NCBI GenBank assembly: GCA_021797365.1
Contig: JAJZZU010000114.1
Span: 1-7,563 of the forward strand
Direction: 5' to 3'
From: Pseudomonadota bacterium
GTDB taxonomy: Bacteria; Pseudomonadota; Gammaproteobacteria; Acidiferrobacterales; Acidiferrobacteraceae
Length of the DNA: 7,563 nt
Under the pieces are notes generated by a model that had not been told where the DNA came from, searched no databases, and worked only from the letters and a program-made list of their open reading frames with translations. The stretch's first letter is position 1. Each line of letters starts with the position of its first letter. Below, piece by piece: positions 1-6,102 of the stretch. The position numbers and the translations under genes are program-made.

Positions 1-15
1 GGCGTGCATATCCAT
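1..15 (-). CDS. 5' end of an unidentified gene downstream of the relaxase (truncated by window edge)
   Basis: Only the first five codons (Met-Asp-Met-His-Ala) are inside the window, so the product cannot be named. The start is supported by a strong SD, GAGGAGG, read on the minus strand at 27-21, five bases before the ATG at 15-13. The relaxase stop lies 59 bases upstream on the same strand with no hairpin terminator between, so the two genes are probably co-transcribed. By analogy with other transfer regions it could be a coupling protein or another mobilisation gene, but nothing in the sequence shows this. Confidence 0.5.
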
Positions 16-74
16 AAATACCTCCTCAAAAAGATTCTTCACTTATTGGGGCTCGCCGGAAATTAATACTGGGC

Positions 75-2999
75 TCACATCTCCATCTCAAAGTCCTGCC
101 CGCGCGGCCGGGCCGGGGCCGGGGTGGCCGGGCTTCGCTCGGGTTTGGCCTCCGGCGCCTGTTCCTTAGCTCGGGCCTTCTCCTGCTCCTGACTCTCTTT
201 CTTGATCTCCGCCCGCGCTTCGGCGCGCAAGGACTCCAGCACTCCCTGCGCGACCCGCCTGTCCGCTTGCATGGCGTCGTGTCCGGTCAGACGCTCGGCG
301 GTCTTGGCCCACGCTTTTTTTAATCGCGTGATGTTGTCAGTGATAATGTCGAGAGCCAGACGCTCACGGCTGCAGGAGACATACGCGGTTTTGCTTGTGG
401 CGGCCCTGGACGCCTCACCGGCAACCAACGCCCTGTTGATCGTGCGGCCCTGAGAACGGTGGACAGTTATGCCCCAGCCGTAATCGAGGGTGTGCATTGC
501 TTGCGCATCGAGGACCACTAGGCTCTTATCGTCCTTTTCTATGGTGATCTTGCCGTCGGCGACCTCACGGACCGTGCCGGTCTCATTGTTCCGGAATCCA
601 AAGGTGCGGTTGTTGTCCGTGAACACAAGGCGGTCGCCTGGCGCCACGGCCATCTCTCTACGGGTAAAGACCGAGAGGTTCTTGATGTCGACCTTGCGCA
701 TATCGAACATGCGTTCCGTGCCGTCTTGCGCCCGGGCGATCACTATGCGCCTGGTCGGGTCCGTGACAGTCGCGGTATAGTCGGTGGTCTTGCGGTCGCG
801 ACCTCGGCCTTCTGTTAGGCGTAGCAGCATGCCAGGCTTATAGGAGACCGCGTTCCTCATCTCCGCCCGCGTGAGCCCCGCTTTATCCAGGGCCGTCACG
901 GTCGCGGCATCCGGGCCAACGGCTCCCGACTCCTGAAGGCCTTGCCGGATACGGTCGTTGATGGCGCGCCGCACGGCGTTGGTGCCCGACAAGACCAAGG
1001 TCTTCTGCCTCTCATCTTGAGAAAGGGCGAGGTATTTGGCGGCCATCTCCCGGGCAATGGCCTGTTGTCGCACGGCGGGCGGTGGGAGCTTGCCGGGATC
1101 CTTTTCGGACTGCGCTGGGGTTGGTCGCTCGATCCCGGCCGCCTTCCAGTCCTGATCCGTGACTGTCGCGGCTGACATATAGGGCTCAGCGAGGTCTACG
1201 GCACGCGTGGCGTCGCCATCGGCGAAGGCCTGGGCGATCGCGCGTAAGTCTTCATTCCGCTGGCGATTGATCTCCGTGATTTCGCTGACCAAGATGACCT
1301 TCTCTTGGATCATCTGCTCCAGGATCTTGCCCGCCTCGACGGCGTCCAGCTGCTTGGGATCGCCGACCAAAACAAGGCGGTCGGTGGGGCGCACCTTTTC
1401 TAGGACGCGTTGTATATCGCGGGTCGAAACCATCGCCGCCTCATCAAGAATGATAAGGCGCGGGGAGGGGTCTTTATCGGTGCGGGAGACGAAAGAGTGG
1501 AGGGTGCGCGTGTCGTCTGCGCCGATCTCTTTAAGCCCGTCGGCGGCCGTTTGGGACGGCCCCAGACCGACAACGCGCAAACCGCGCGCATGGGCCTCAT
1601 CACTCAAGGCCGCCATGGCCGTGCTCTTACCGGCCCCAGCGGCCCCCACGATCGCCACGCATTGGTCGGCGCTGGTGAGGGTGGCGGCAACCGCCGCGCG
1701 TTGACCTGCCGTGAACTGGAAACCGTTGATCTTCTCGCGGGCCTCGATGCGCGCCCGGGCACCTTCGGCGGTTGTGATAGGTGTGGATGTGCTGCGCCCG
1801 GCTGCGATGCGCTCCAGGACCCGCGCCTCGGTTCGCAGGGTCTCCCTGGTGACAATGCGATCTTGCCCGGCAACGTAAAGACGGGAGGTCCTGACGCCGG
1901 ACTCGATCTCCTGCGCGACCTTGTCCAGAGTTACCCCGCGGTGCATTCCGTGCAGTAAGGCCTCCAGTTGCACGCGGTTCGTGAACATCACCGATTCGCG
2001 CTCGGACAGGTGGTCGGCCGCGTGGGCCAAGGCCTCGGCAGCTGCCTCTGGTTCCGTCACCGTCACGGATTCGGGGACCGGGGTCTCGATGGCGATCGCG
2101 AGGTCGCGGGCCTCTTGCCACCACTCCCAACGCTGTTCGTCTTGGCTGAGTTGGCGCTTGTCCTCCCGTGTGCTGAGGTTCGCGGCGGTCCTCTGGGCGG
2201 ACGTGGCCGTGTCACGGTCTAGGCCCCACTTCTCAAGCTGAGCCTCGACCTGAGCGGACCGGGCGGACGCGGCCTCGATCTGCTCGTCGCTGATGCCTGC
2301 AAGCTCGAATCCCTCTTTGGACTGCCGGAGTTCAAGGCCCAGGGCGCGTAGCTCGGTGGCCAGCTCCGCACGGTATGTGGCGCCAGCGAGCTTGATGCCG
2401 TCGTTACCGAAAGCCAGATCGATGGCGCGCATCTGCCCGTCGCGCCCCTTCGTGACGTTCAGCAAAATCGCATGGGTGTGGATCTGCATGCCCGTATGCC
2501 CATTCACGGGCCGCGCATCTTCATGACGATGGGCGGCCCACAGCCCGGAGCCCGTCTGTTCGGCTTGGGTGCCGCCCTTGCCATACCTGGCGGTCAGGAA
2601 TTCTCGCTCGACAAGGGCCATGGCCCGGGCCGCGGCGCGGTCGTGGGCGGCCAAGATTTGGTCACGCATCTCCGGGGTGGCGGCGCCGAGGGCATAGAGC
2701 GAGACCGACTTAGGGGCCGAGAATGTGCAATCAATGCCCATGCGCCGATGTCCATCTTTCTCGACACCGGATGTGCCGAAGGTCCGTCCGTCCGGCAACC
2801 GGCCTTCCAGAAGTCCTTGGAGCGTCCGTCCATCGACGCGTCCGGCAAGGCCCAATTCGGCGGCCAGGGCGCCGCCCCAGGCGCTGGGGGTCGCACCCTT
2901 TGAGTAGTACCCGTCTCCCCGGCGGCATTCGTGCTGACAGTACGAAACGACGTTGCGGGCGGCGCCGGGACCGCCGGAAAGGCTCTTGAGGGTCATCAT
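75..2999 (-). CDS. mobF: MobF-family (TrwC/TraI-like) conjugative relaxase-helicase
   Basis: This 974-aa protein should nick one strand at oriT, stay covalently bound to it and unwind the plasmid for transfer; R388 TrwC is of similar length. N-terminal TrwC relaxase domain, about residues 1-300: candidate catalytic tyrosines Y20 and Y31/Y32, motif D90 followed by FSAPKSVSL, and the metal-binding histidines H159, H174 and H176 (HTH motif). C-terminal RecD/TraI-type SF1 helicase, about 425-900: Walker A GAAGAGKST (452-460), Walker B ILDEAA (517-522), GDPKQL (546-551), TVHRSQGRT (845-853) and YVSCSRER (873-880). The last 50 residues are a charged K/E/A/P-rich tail. I chose the ATG at 2999 because GGAGGT (3013-3008) sits eight bases upstream and the protein then begins like TrwC. 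The frame is open to 3245, but that would add 82 unrelated residues across the control region. No frameshift or lost helicase motif is seen. Confidence 0.95.
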   Translation of the reverse strand: MMTLKSLSGGPGAARNVVSYCQHECRRGDGYYSKGATPSAWGGALAAELGLAGRVDGRTLQGLLEGRLPDGRTFGTSGVEKDGHRRMGIDCTFSAPKSVSLYALGAATPEMRDQILAAHDRAAARAMALVEREFLTARYGKGGTQAEQTGSGLWAAHRHEDARPVNGHTGMQIHTHAILLNVTKGRDGQMRAIDLAFGNDGIKLAGATYRAELATELRALGLELRQSKEGFELAGISDEQIEAASARSAQVEAQLEKWGLDRDTATSAQRTAANLSTREDKRQLSQDEQRWEWWQEARDLAIAIETPVPESVTVTEPEAAAEALAHAADHLSERESVMFTNRVQLEALLHGMHRGVTLDKVAQEIESGVRTSRLYVAGQDRIVTRETLRTEARVLERIAAGRSTSTPITTAEGARARIEAREKINGFQFTAGQRAAVAATLTSADQCVAIVGAAGAGKSTAMAALSDEAHARGLRVVGLGPSQTAADGLKEIGADDTRTLHSFVSRTDKDPSPRLIILDEAAMVSTRDIQRVLEKVRPTDRLVLVGDPKQLDAVEAGKILEQMIQEKVILVSEITEINRQRNEDLRAIAQAFADGDATRAVDLAEPYMSAATVTDQDWKAAGIERPTPAQSEKDPGKLPPPAVRQQAIAREMAAKYLALSQDERQKTLVLSGTNAVRRAINDRIRQGLQESGAVGPDAATVTALDKAGLTRAEMRNAVSYKPGMLLRLTEGRGRDRKTTDYTATVTDPTRRIVIARAQDGTERMFDMRKVDIKNLSVFTRREMAVAPGDRLVFTDNNRTFGFRNNETGTVREVADGKITIEKDDKSLVVLDAQAMHTLDYGWGITVHRSQGRTINRALVAGEASRAATSKTAYVSCSRERLALDIITDNITRLKKAWAKTAERLTGHDAMQADRRVAQGVLESLRAEARAEIKKESQEQEKARAKEQAPEAKPERSPATPAPARPRGQDFEMEM

Positions 3000-3007
3000 A
3001 TGTGTGG

Positions 3008-3036
3008 ACCTCCAGGTAGTTGTTCCTACTACCTGG
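3008..3036 (-). promoter_or_regulatory. Perfect inverted repeat overlapping the SD of the relaxase gene
   Basis: Arms CCAGGTAGT (3012-3020) and ACTACCTGG (3028-3036) are perfect 9-bp complements separated by seven bases. In the relaxase mRNA the hairpin's 3' arm shares two bases with the SD GGAGGT (3013-3008), which lies eight bases before the ATG at 2999. It could act as an RNA hairpin limiting ribosome access or as a DNA operator for a dimeric repressor. The inverted repeat is seen; the role is inferred. Confidence 0.6.
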
Positions 3037-3105
3037 GGCTCGGTGGAAATCGCGGCTGCGCGCTGGCCAGTCGGCAGACTCAAAATCGTCATCGTCCGAC
3101 ATGCT

Positions 3106-3143
3106 CCCGGCTCTTTCCGAGCCGGGGAAAACCCCAAAACCCC
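3106..3143. repeat. Two overlapping, mutually exclusive hairpins in the relaxase leader
   Basis: The first hairpin pairs CCCGGCTC (3106-3113) with GAGCCGGG (3119-3126) over a five-base loop. The second uses GGGG (3124-3127), which can pair with CCCC at 3132-3135 or at 3140-3143, each block separated by AAAA. The two cannot form together because 3124-3126 are shared. On the minus strand, the sense of the relaxase leader, the second part reads as alternating G4 and T4 blocks. There is no U-tract directly after either hairpin, so neither is a simple terminator. Role unknown. Confidence 0.5.
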
Positions 3144-3401
3144 ACCACCATGAAAGGATGAATTGAGGTTGAGGGGCAGCGGCTCCGCTGCGCTTGGCCG
3201 CTTTGACGTCTGGCCCACGTCCAAACTCGCGTGCGAAAGGCGCAAAGAAGGTCAAAATCGCGTCAAACACGGACCTAGAAAGGTCGAATGATCTACTTGT
3301 ATTCCAGATCGTATCGGTTATGTTCTCCACCTAAACGCGACTGTGCTAATCGGAAGCCACAAAGAGCCAACTTGTGCATTTCCGCGCAGCCCCAGTAAGT
3401 G
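3144..3401. other. Divergent intergenic region, probable oriT and promoters
   Basis: This non-coding stretch lies between the relaxase gene and the divergent accessory operon, where oriT lies in R388 and the IncQ-2 mob regions. It holds a hairpin GCAGCG-GCTC-CGCTGC (3176-3191), six short A-tracts about one helical turn apart (3223-3281) including two GTCAAA blocks 11 bp apart (3251, 3262), and a small hairpin GACCT-AGAA-AGGTC (3272-3285) followed by AATGATCTAC. The last part resembles, only loosely, the R388 arrangement of a hairpin with a purine tetraloop followed by TATTGTCT and the nick. A weak rightward promoter could be TTGTAT (3297-3302) and TATGTT (3319-3324), 16 bp apart. Neither nick site nor promoter is proven by sequence alone. 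Confidence 0.5.
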
Positions 3402-3437
3402 AGAGCGGGCATCGCTGCGTGGCCCGCTCTAAGGAGG
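3402..3437 (+). promoter_or_regulatory. Perfect inverted repeat abutting the SD of the accessory operon
   Basis: AGAGCGGGC (3402-3410) and GCCCGCTCT (3422-3430) are perfect 9-bp complements with an 11-base loop. The very next base begins the SD AAGGAGG (3431-3437), five bases before the ATG at 3443. The geometry mirrors the inverted repeat before the relaxase gene, although the sequences differ. It is either a leader RNA hairpin or an operator, possibly bound by the operon's own first product. The repeat and SD are seen; the function is inferred. Confidence 0.6.
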
Positions 3438-3442
3438 AACAG

Positions 3443-3745
3443 ATGGCAACATTAAACGACAGGGCCACGCGCTTGACCGCCCGAGTGGCTCCCTATCAGG
3501 CGGCCATCGCGGCGGCTCGCGCCGCAGGACTGACGTGGGCGGACATTGCCCGCGCCTTGGGGGTGCAGGCCCCGCCAGCCGCAGTGAGGCAGGCGGTCAA
3601 GCGGTGCCGGTATGAGGCGGCGCAGATCCCGCTACCGGAGCCTTCACAGCCACCGGCCCGGACGAGCACCACCCCACAAAAACCGGCTGGCCAAAGCCAG
3701 CCATTCGATATCAATACGCTGCCGAGAATCGGCGGGAGGAATTAG
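3443..3745 (+). CDS. Small helix-turn-helix-like mobilisation/stability accessory protein (StbA/MobC position)
   Basis: A 100-aa basic protein and first gene of the rightward operon. Residues about 19-53 read as a helix-turn-helix: a helix rich in Ala, then LTWADIARALGV and a second helix containing VRQAVKRC. Residues about 64-86 are a Pro/Ser/Thr-rich linker, ending in a short tail with INTLPRIGG. The start is fixed by AAGGAGG at 3431-3437; the frame is open further upstream (to 3374) but that would run through the inverted repeat. Position next to oriT and before a ParA-like gene matches StbA of R388, a DNA-binding protein that recognises short direct repeats, and MobC of IncQ-2 plasmids. 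I recognise the arrangement better than the sequence, so the DNA-binding role is inferred. It may autoregulate or bind the repeat arrays at 5459-5662. Confidence 0.8.
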   Translation: MATLNDRATRLTARVAPYQAAIAAARAAGLTWADIARALGVQAPPAAVRQAVKRCRYEAAQIPLPEPSQPPARTSTTPQKPAGQSQPFDINTLPRIGGRN

Positions 3746-3748
3746 ACG

Positions 3749-4483
3749 ATGAAACGCACAATCTTTTTTAGTCATGGCAACAAGGGCGGGGTCGCTAAGT
3801 CGAACACGTCCATGGTCATGACCGAGCACCTATTGTCGATGGGGCTACCTGTCACACTGGTAGAAGCGGACATGACCCAGCCGGACATCGCGACACGCTA
3901 TGCCAACGTGCCCGATGTCACGATCGGCGTCCTCCCGCTCAACCGGGCGGGGGATGCTGAGAATGCCCTTGGCGCGTTCGGGGAATATCTGGAGGTCCAC
4001 ATGCCCGAGGTGGTCGTGGTTAATCTCCCAGCCGGCGCAGGGGAGACACTGGATGCCATCGCGTCATCGATCCGAGACCTTGCGGACGGTCTGGAGTATC
4101 GCCTCGTCGCGACATACGGACTGGAAAAGAACCGGACCGCCAGCGACGGGCTACGTGCATCGCTGGCATCTGGACTGTTGTCCGTCATCCATCCCCAGGA
4201 TCGGTTCTTGATCTACCCGGGATATAAGGGCGCTCCTGAGTCGTTCGACTGGTTCCACACCGAAGACCGGAAGAACACGGCCATTGGGGAGATTGTCATG
4301 CCCGCGATCGGGAGTCGGGCCGCATTGCAAAAGCTGGAAGCGACGCCCGGACGTGTCGTGGACCTGATCGACAAAAGAACCCGCCCGGAAGGCTGGATGA
4401 TCCTGGACCAGTCCAGCATTTACCGCTGGTACCACGCGGCCCAGGCGGCGATCACGCCCGTGTTCGCAAACGGAGGTGAGTGA
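3749..4483 (+). CDS. ParA/MinD-type ATPase of the StbB/TraL/MobD group
   Basis: A 244-aa P-loop ATPase. The deviant Walker A motif NKGGVAKSN (11-19) has the signature lysine K12 plus K17-S18. The region VEADMTQPDI (38-47) is the A' position, where ParA proteins usually have a D-x-D pattern. VVVVNLPAG (88-96) is the Walker B position with Asn92 where a classical ParA has Asp. Proteins of this type accompany relaxase genes: StbB in R388, TraL in RP4, MobD in pTF-FC2, with roles in conjugation, intracellular positioning or stability. The start has GGGAGGA at 3734-3740, eight bases upstream, and follows the previous stop by three bases. Its stop overlaps the next ATG by one base (TGATG), so translation of the three genes is probably coupled. 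The family call is firm; the exact orthologue is not. Confidence 0.9.
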   Translation: MKRTIFFSHGNKGGVAKSNTSMVMTEHLLSMGLPVTLVEADMTQPDIATRYANVPDVTIGVLPLNRAGDAENALGAFGEYLEVHMPEVVVVNLPAGAGETLDAIASSIRDLADGLEYRLVATYGLEKNRTASDGLRASLASGLLSVIHPQDRFLIYPGYKGAPESFDWFHTEDRKNTAIGEIVMPAIGSRAALQKLEATPGRVVDLIDKRTRPEGWMILDQSSIYRWYHAAQAAITPVFANGGE

Positions 4484-5283
4484 TGGGTGACTTTGACGAC
4501 GACATGCCTCAGATAGAGGCGAAAAACAAGGAGGTGGAGGCCCCTTCGGGGGCCTTGCTCCCATCGCCCCCATCTGAAATGTCGGAAACGTTTGATCGGA
4601 TGGGGCCGGACGCGGGGGCGTTGGCAACCATTACGGGGACTCACGGCATCGGCCCAGACGACCCCTTATGGTCCGCCATCCAGGTCCTGCTCGACGTGCG
4701 GGCCGAGAGGGCAGGGACGGTCGCCGCAGCCGGCCAGGCAACTGCCGCAGCGGCCAGAATCGAGGCGGCCGCCCATGGGGTTGGGCAGACGATTTTTAAC
4801 CAGACGGTCCGTGCCGGCGACGACCTAAAAACGCTCCTGGCCGCCAGCATCGAGGAGAAAACAGTCGAGGTCGGAAAAGCGGTCGTGGCGGTTATTCAAC
4901 ACACGGTGGGCGAGGGCGCCGCGGCTATCAAGAAGGCCGCCGCCTCGCTCCCATCCGCGGCCAACGCCCAGAGGGATGACATACTGAAGGAATGGCGCGC
5001 GGCCCTGACCACCACAGCGGCCCAGGAGGTGGCTCACAGGGCGCGACGGGGCGAATGGTGGATTATGGGAGGGATACTGCTGGGGATGATCCTGATGGCC
5101 GCTATCGGCGGCTGGGTGGGCAGGGCGACGGCACCCCAAGCTTGGCCGGCTGGCGCCCCGCCGGCGGCGATGTGGAAGTACCCTCAACAGAACATGGATG
5201 AATTCGCCTGGCACGTGGCAGACGCCAGGCTCACAAGATCCTGTCCGCCCGGGGACCTATGCCTACTCCTCAGGCGCCGTTAG
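4483..5283 (+). CDS. Single-span membrane protein of the mobilisation/stability operon, function unknown (StbC/MobE position)
   Basis: A 266-aa protein I do not recognise by sequence. Residues 1-60 are acidic and Pro-rich. A GPDDPLW motif lies at 57-63, followed by a long Ala-rich, probably coiled-coil region to about 185. A basic stretch HRARRGEWW (185-193) then precedes one hydrophobic membrane helix, about 194-213. The remainder, about 50 residues, contains two cysteines (254, 260) and ends in Arg-Arg-Arg. The positive-inside rule would put the large N-terminal part in the cytoplasm, so it may anchor the ATPase or the transfer complex to the inner membrane (inference). The ATG at 4483 has GGAGGT at 4472-4477; an in-frame GTG at 4480 would add one residue. 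It is the third gene in the order expected for stbC or mobE, but homology is not established here. Confidence 0.8.
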   Translation: MGDFDDDMPQIEAKNKEVEAPSGALLPSPPSEMSETFDRMGPDAGALATITGTHGIGPDDPLWSAIQVLLDVRAERAGTVAAAGQATAAAARIEAAAHGVGQTIFNQTVRAGDDLKTLLAASIEEKTVEVGKAVVAVIQHTVGEGAAAIKKAAASLPSAANAQRDDILKEWRAALTTTAAQEVAHRARRGEWWIMGGILLGMILMAAIGGWVGRATAPQAWPAGAPPAAMWKYPQQNMDEFAWHVADARLTRSCPPGDLCLLLRRR

Positions 5284-5361
5284 GCCCCATCCCAGTTCCT
5301 GCCTTTCCTGTGGAAAGCGGGGTGAAATGTCGTAAACGTCTGAGTGATGAGTCGCCGGGCG

Positions 5362-5395
5362 GCTCTGAGCTGATTTCAGCTCAGAGCATTCTTCA
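5362..5395 (+). terminator. Rho-independent-type terminator after the accessory operon
   Basis: GCTCTGAGCTGA (5362-5373) and TCAGCTCAGAGC (5376-5387) are perfect 12-bp complements separated by two bases; in RNA this gives an 11-bp stem with an ATTT loop. A T-rich run (ATTCTTCATTATTTG) follows. It lies 79 bases after the stop of the membrane-protein gene, as expected for the end of that operon. The T-run is interrupted, so efficiency is uncertain. A smaller hairpin, CTTTCC-TGT-GGAAAG (5303-5317), lies just before it. Confidence 0.7.
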
Positions 5396-5458
5396 TTATT
5401 TGTTCATCCTCTTCCACGTCGGCATCCTCTTGCTTGTATTCTTTTATTCCTGTACCAG

Positions 5459-5513
5459 CCGTGCACGGGCCGACCGTAGACGGAAAACCCGTACACGGTC
5501 AGCCCCACTACGG
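5459..5513. repeat. Array of CCGTNNACGG near-palindromes with a 15-bp period
   Basis: Three 10-bp sites start exactly 15 bp apart: CCGTGCACGG (5459-5468, a perfect palindrome), CCGTAGACGG (5474-5483) and CCGTACACGG (5489-5498). A fourth degenerate copy, CCCACTACGG (5504-5513), keeps the same phase. The five-base spacers are unrelated to each other, so the conserved part is the two CCGT/ACGG half-sites. This looks like a set of binding sites for a dimeric protein, such as an initiator, partition protein or repressor. The repeats are directly seen; the ligand is unknown. Confidence 0.8.
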
Positions 5514-5593
5514 TCCGCGCATTGCCCCCCGTTTTTACCAAAATTGGCCGCCATCTGACCATGTAACATATTGATATACAACACATTATTAGA

Positions 5594-5662
5594 CGTGACG
5601 CGTCACGAGTGCGTCACGAGTGCGTCACGAGTGCGTCACGAGTGCGTCACGAGTGCGTCACG
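5594..5662. repeat. Tandem 11-bp repeat (GCGTCACGAGT, five copies plus partial) headed by a 14-bp palindrome
   Basis: Five perfect 11-bp units start at 5600, 5611, 5622, 5633 and 5644, and a sixth partial unit GCGTCACG covers 5655-5662. The first unit overlaps the perfect palindrome CGTGACGCGTCACG (5594-5607), that is, one copy of the core facing the other way. An AT-rich stretch precedes it (about 5562-5592). The 11-bp step puts each copy on nearly the same face of the helix. Candidate roles are replication iterons or a partition/StbA-type binding array. R388 stbDRs, from memory, are also sets of five 9-bp repeats with 2-bp spacers, giving the same 11-bp step. Confidence 0.9.
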
Positions 5663-5710
5663 CCATCACCGCAAAATCCAGTAACCCATTGATTGGATAG
5701 TAATGTTACC

Positions 5711-5740
5711 AAAAAGAAAGGCCGCTGCAGCAGCCTTTTT
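5711..5740 (-). terminator. Bidirectional rho-independent terminator, mainly for the three-gene minus operon
   Basis: AAAGGC (5717-5722) pairs with GCCTTT (5733-5738), the stem continuing after one mismatch as GC/GC around a TGCA loop. The stem is flanked by A5 on the left (5711-5715) and T5 on the right (5736-5740). Read on the minus strand, the hairpin is followed by a T-rich tract, 17 bases after the TAA of the 114-aa gene. It can also stop transcripts coming from the left. Confidence 0.75.
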
Positions 5741-5757
5741 GGTGGGGTTTTGTAGGT

Positions 5758-6102
5758 TTATTTTGGATGGGGAGTGGGATTAAAAATGATGTGCCAGACC
5801 CATCTCCCGCCAGGCCCAGTCGGGCTCTTACTCCTTTTCAGATAACCCGCGTTCTCCAACTCGCGCGCCATCCTGAGCCATTTTTCCTCCCCAACCCGCA
5901 GCCGTTTTTTGAGTGAAAAAATTGAGATTTGAAACCCGGGAGCCATGCCCGCCAACCAGGCGGCTACTCCACGCGTGTCAAGCCCCAAGCGCTCATCCTC
6001 CAGCATTGCCCGGGGAATAATGCCGTACCTGTCGTTTTCCCCAAAAACCCTCTCCAAGACCCCCCCGCGATGGGAAATCTGAATTCTGCTCTCTTGGCTC
6101 AC
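5758..6102 (-). CDS. Small winged-helix protein resembling the DNA-binding domain of replication initiators
   Basis: A 114-aa protein whose central part, about residues 26-90, follows the winged-helix pattern of HTH_36-type replication and phage replisome-organiser proteins: RYGIIPRAMLEDERLGL, then RGVAAWLAGM, then SLKKRLRVG and RELENAGYLKR. Only this domain plus a short tail is present, so if it comes from a full-length initiator it is reduced. The start is GTG at 6102, overlapping the upstream stop by four bases (GTGA), preceded by a G-rich GGGGGTGAGG stretch, so translational coupling is likely. It is the last gene of the operon; the terminator at 5711-5740 and the repeat arrays lie just downstream, which would suit a Rep or regulator acting on nearby sites. 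That link is inference. Confidence 0.75.
   Translation of the reverse strand: MSQESRIQISHRGGVLERVFGENDRYGIIPRAMLEDERLGLDTRGVAAWLAGMAPGFQISIFSLKKRLRVGEEKWLRMARELENAGYLKRSKSPTGPGGRWVWHIIFNPTPHPK

Noticed and set aside
2731..3102. Minus-strand ORF beginning Met-Ser-Asp-Asp-Asp-Asp-Phe-Glu at 3102, out of frame with the relaxase
   Set aside because: The acidic start looks protein-like, but its nearest SD-like GGGAG is too close to the ATG and most of the frame lies antiphase inside the relaxase domain, with Arg/Pro-rich shadow composition.
3000..3245. N-terminal extension of the relaxase to an upstream ATG at 3245 (82 more residues)
   Set aside because: It would run through the hairpin-rich control region, lacks a good SD and does not resemble relaxase N-termini; the ATG at 2999 has GGAGGT at eight bases and starts like TrwC.
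3898..5214. Several antisense ORFs opposite the ATPase and membrane-protein genes
   Set aside because: They are shadow frames caused by high GC in codon position three of the real genes and lack SDs.
5259..5558. Plus-strand ORF with a hydrophobic segment overlapping the end of the membrane-protein gene
   Set aside because: It crosses the 12-bp-arm terminator hairpin and the 15-bp repeat array and has no SD; the hydrophobic stretch comes from the T-rich terminator tail.
5404..5586. Minus-strand ORF with a repeated Val-Tyr-Gly-like pattern
   Set aside because: The five-residue repetition is a by-product of the 15-bp binding-site array; there is no SD or recognisable composition.
5594..5662. 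CRISPR array
   Set aside because: Units are 11 bp in direct tandem with no unique spacers; no cas genes are nearby.
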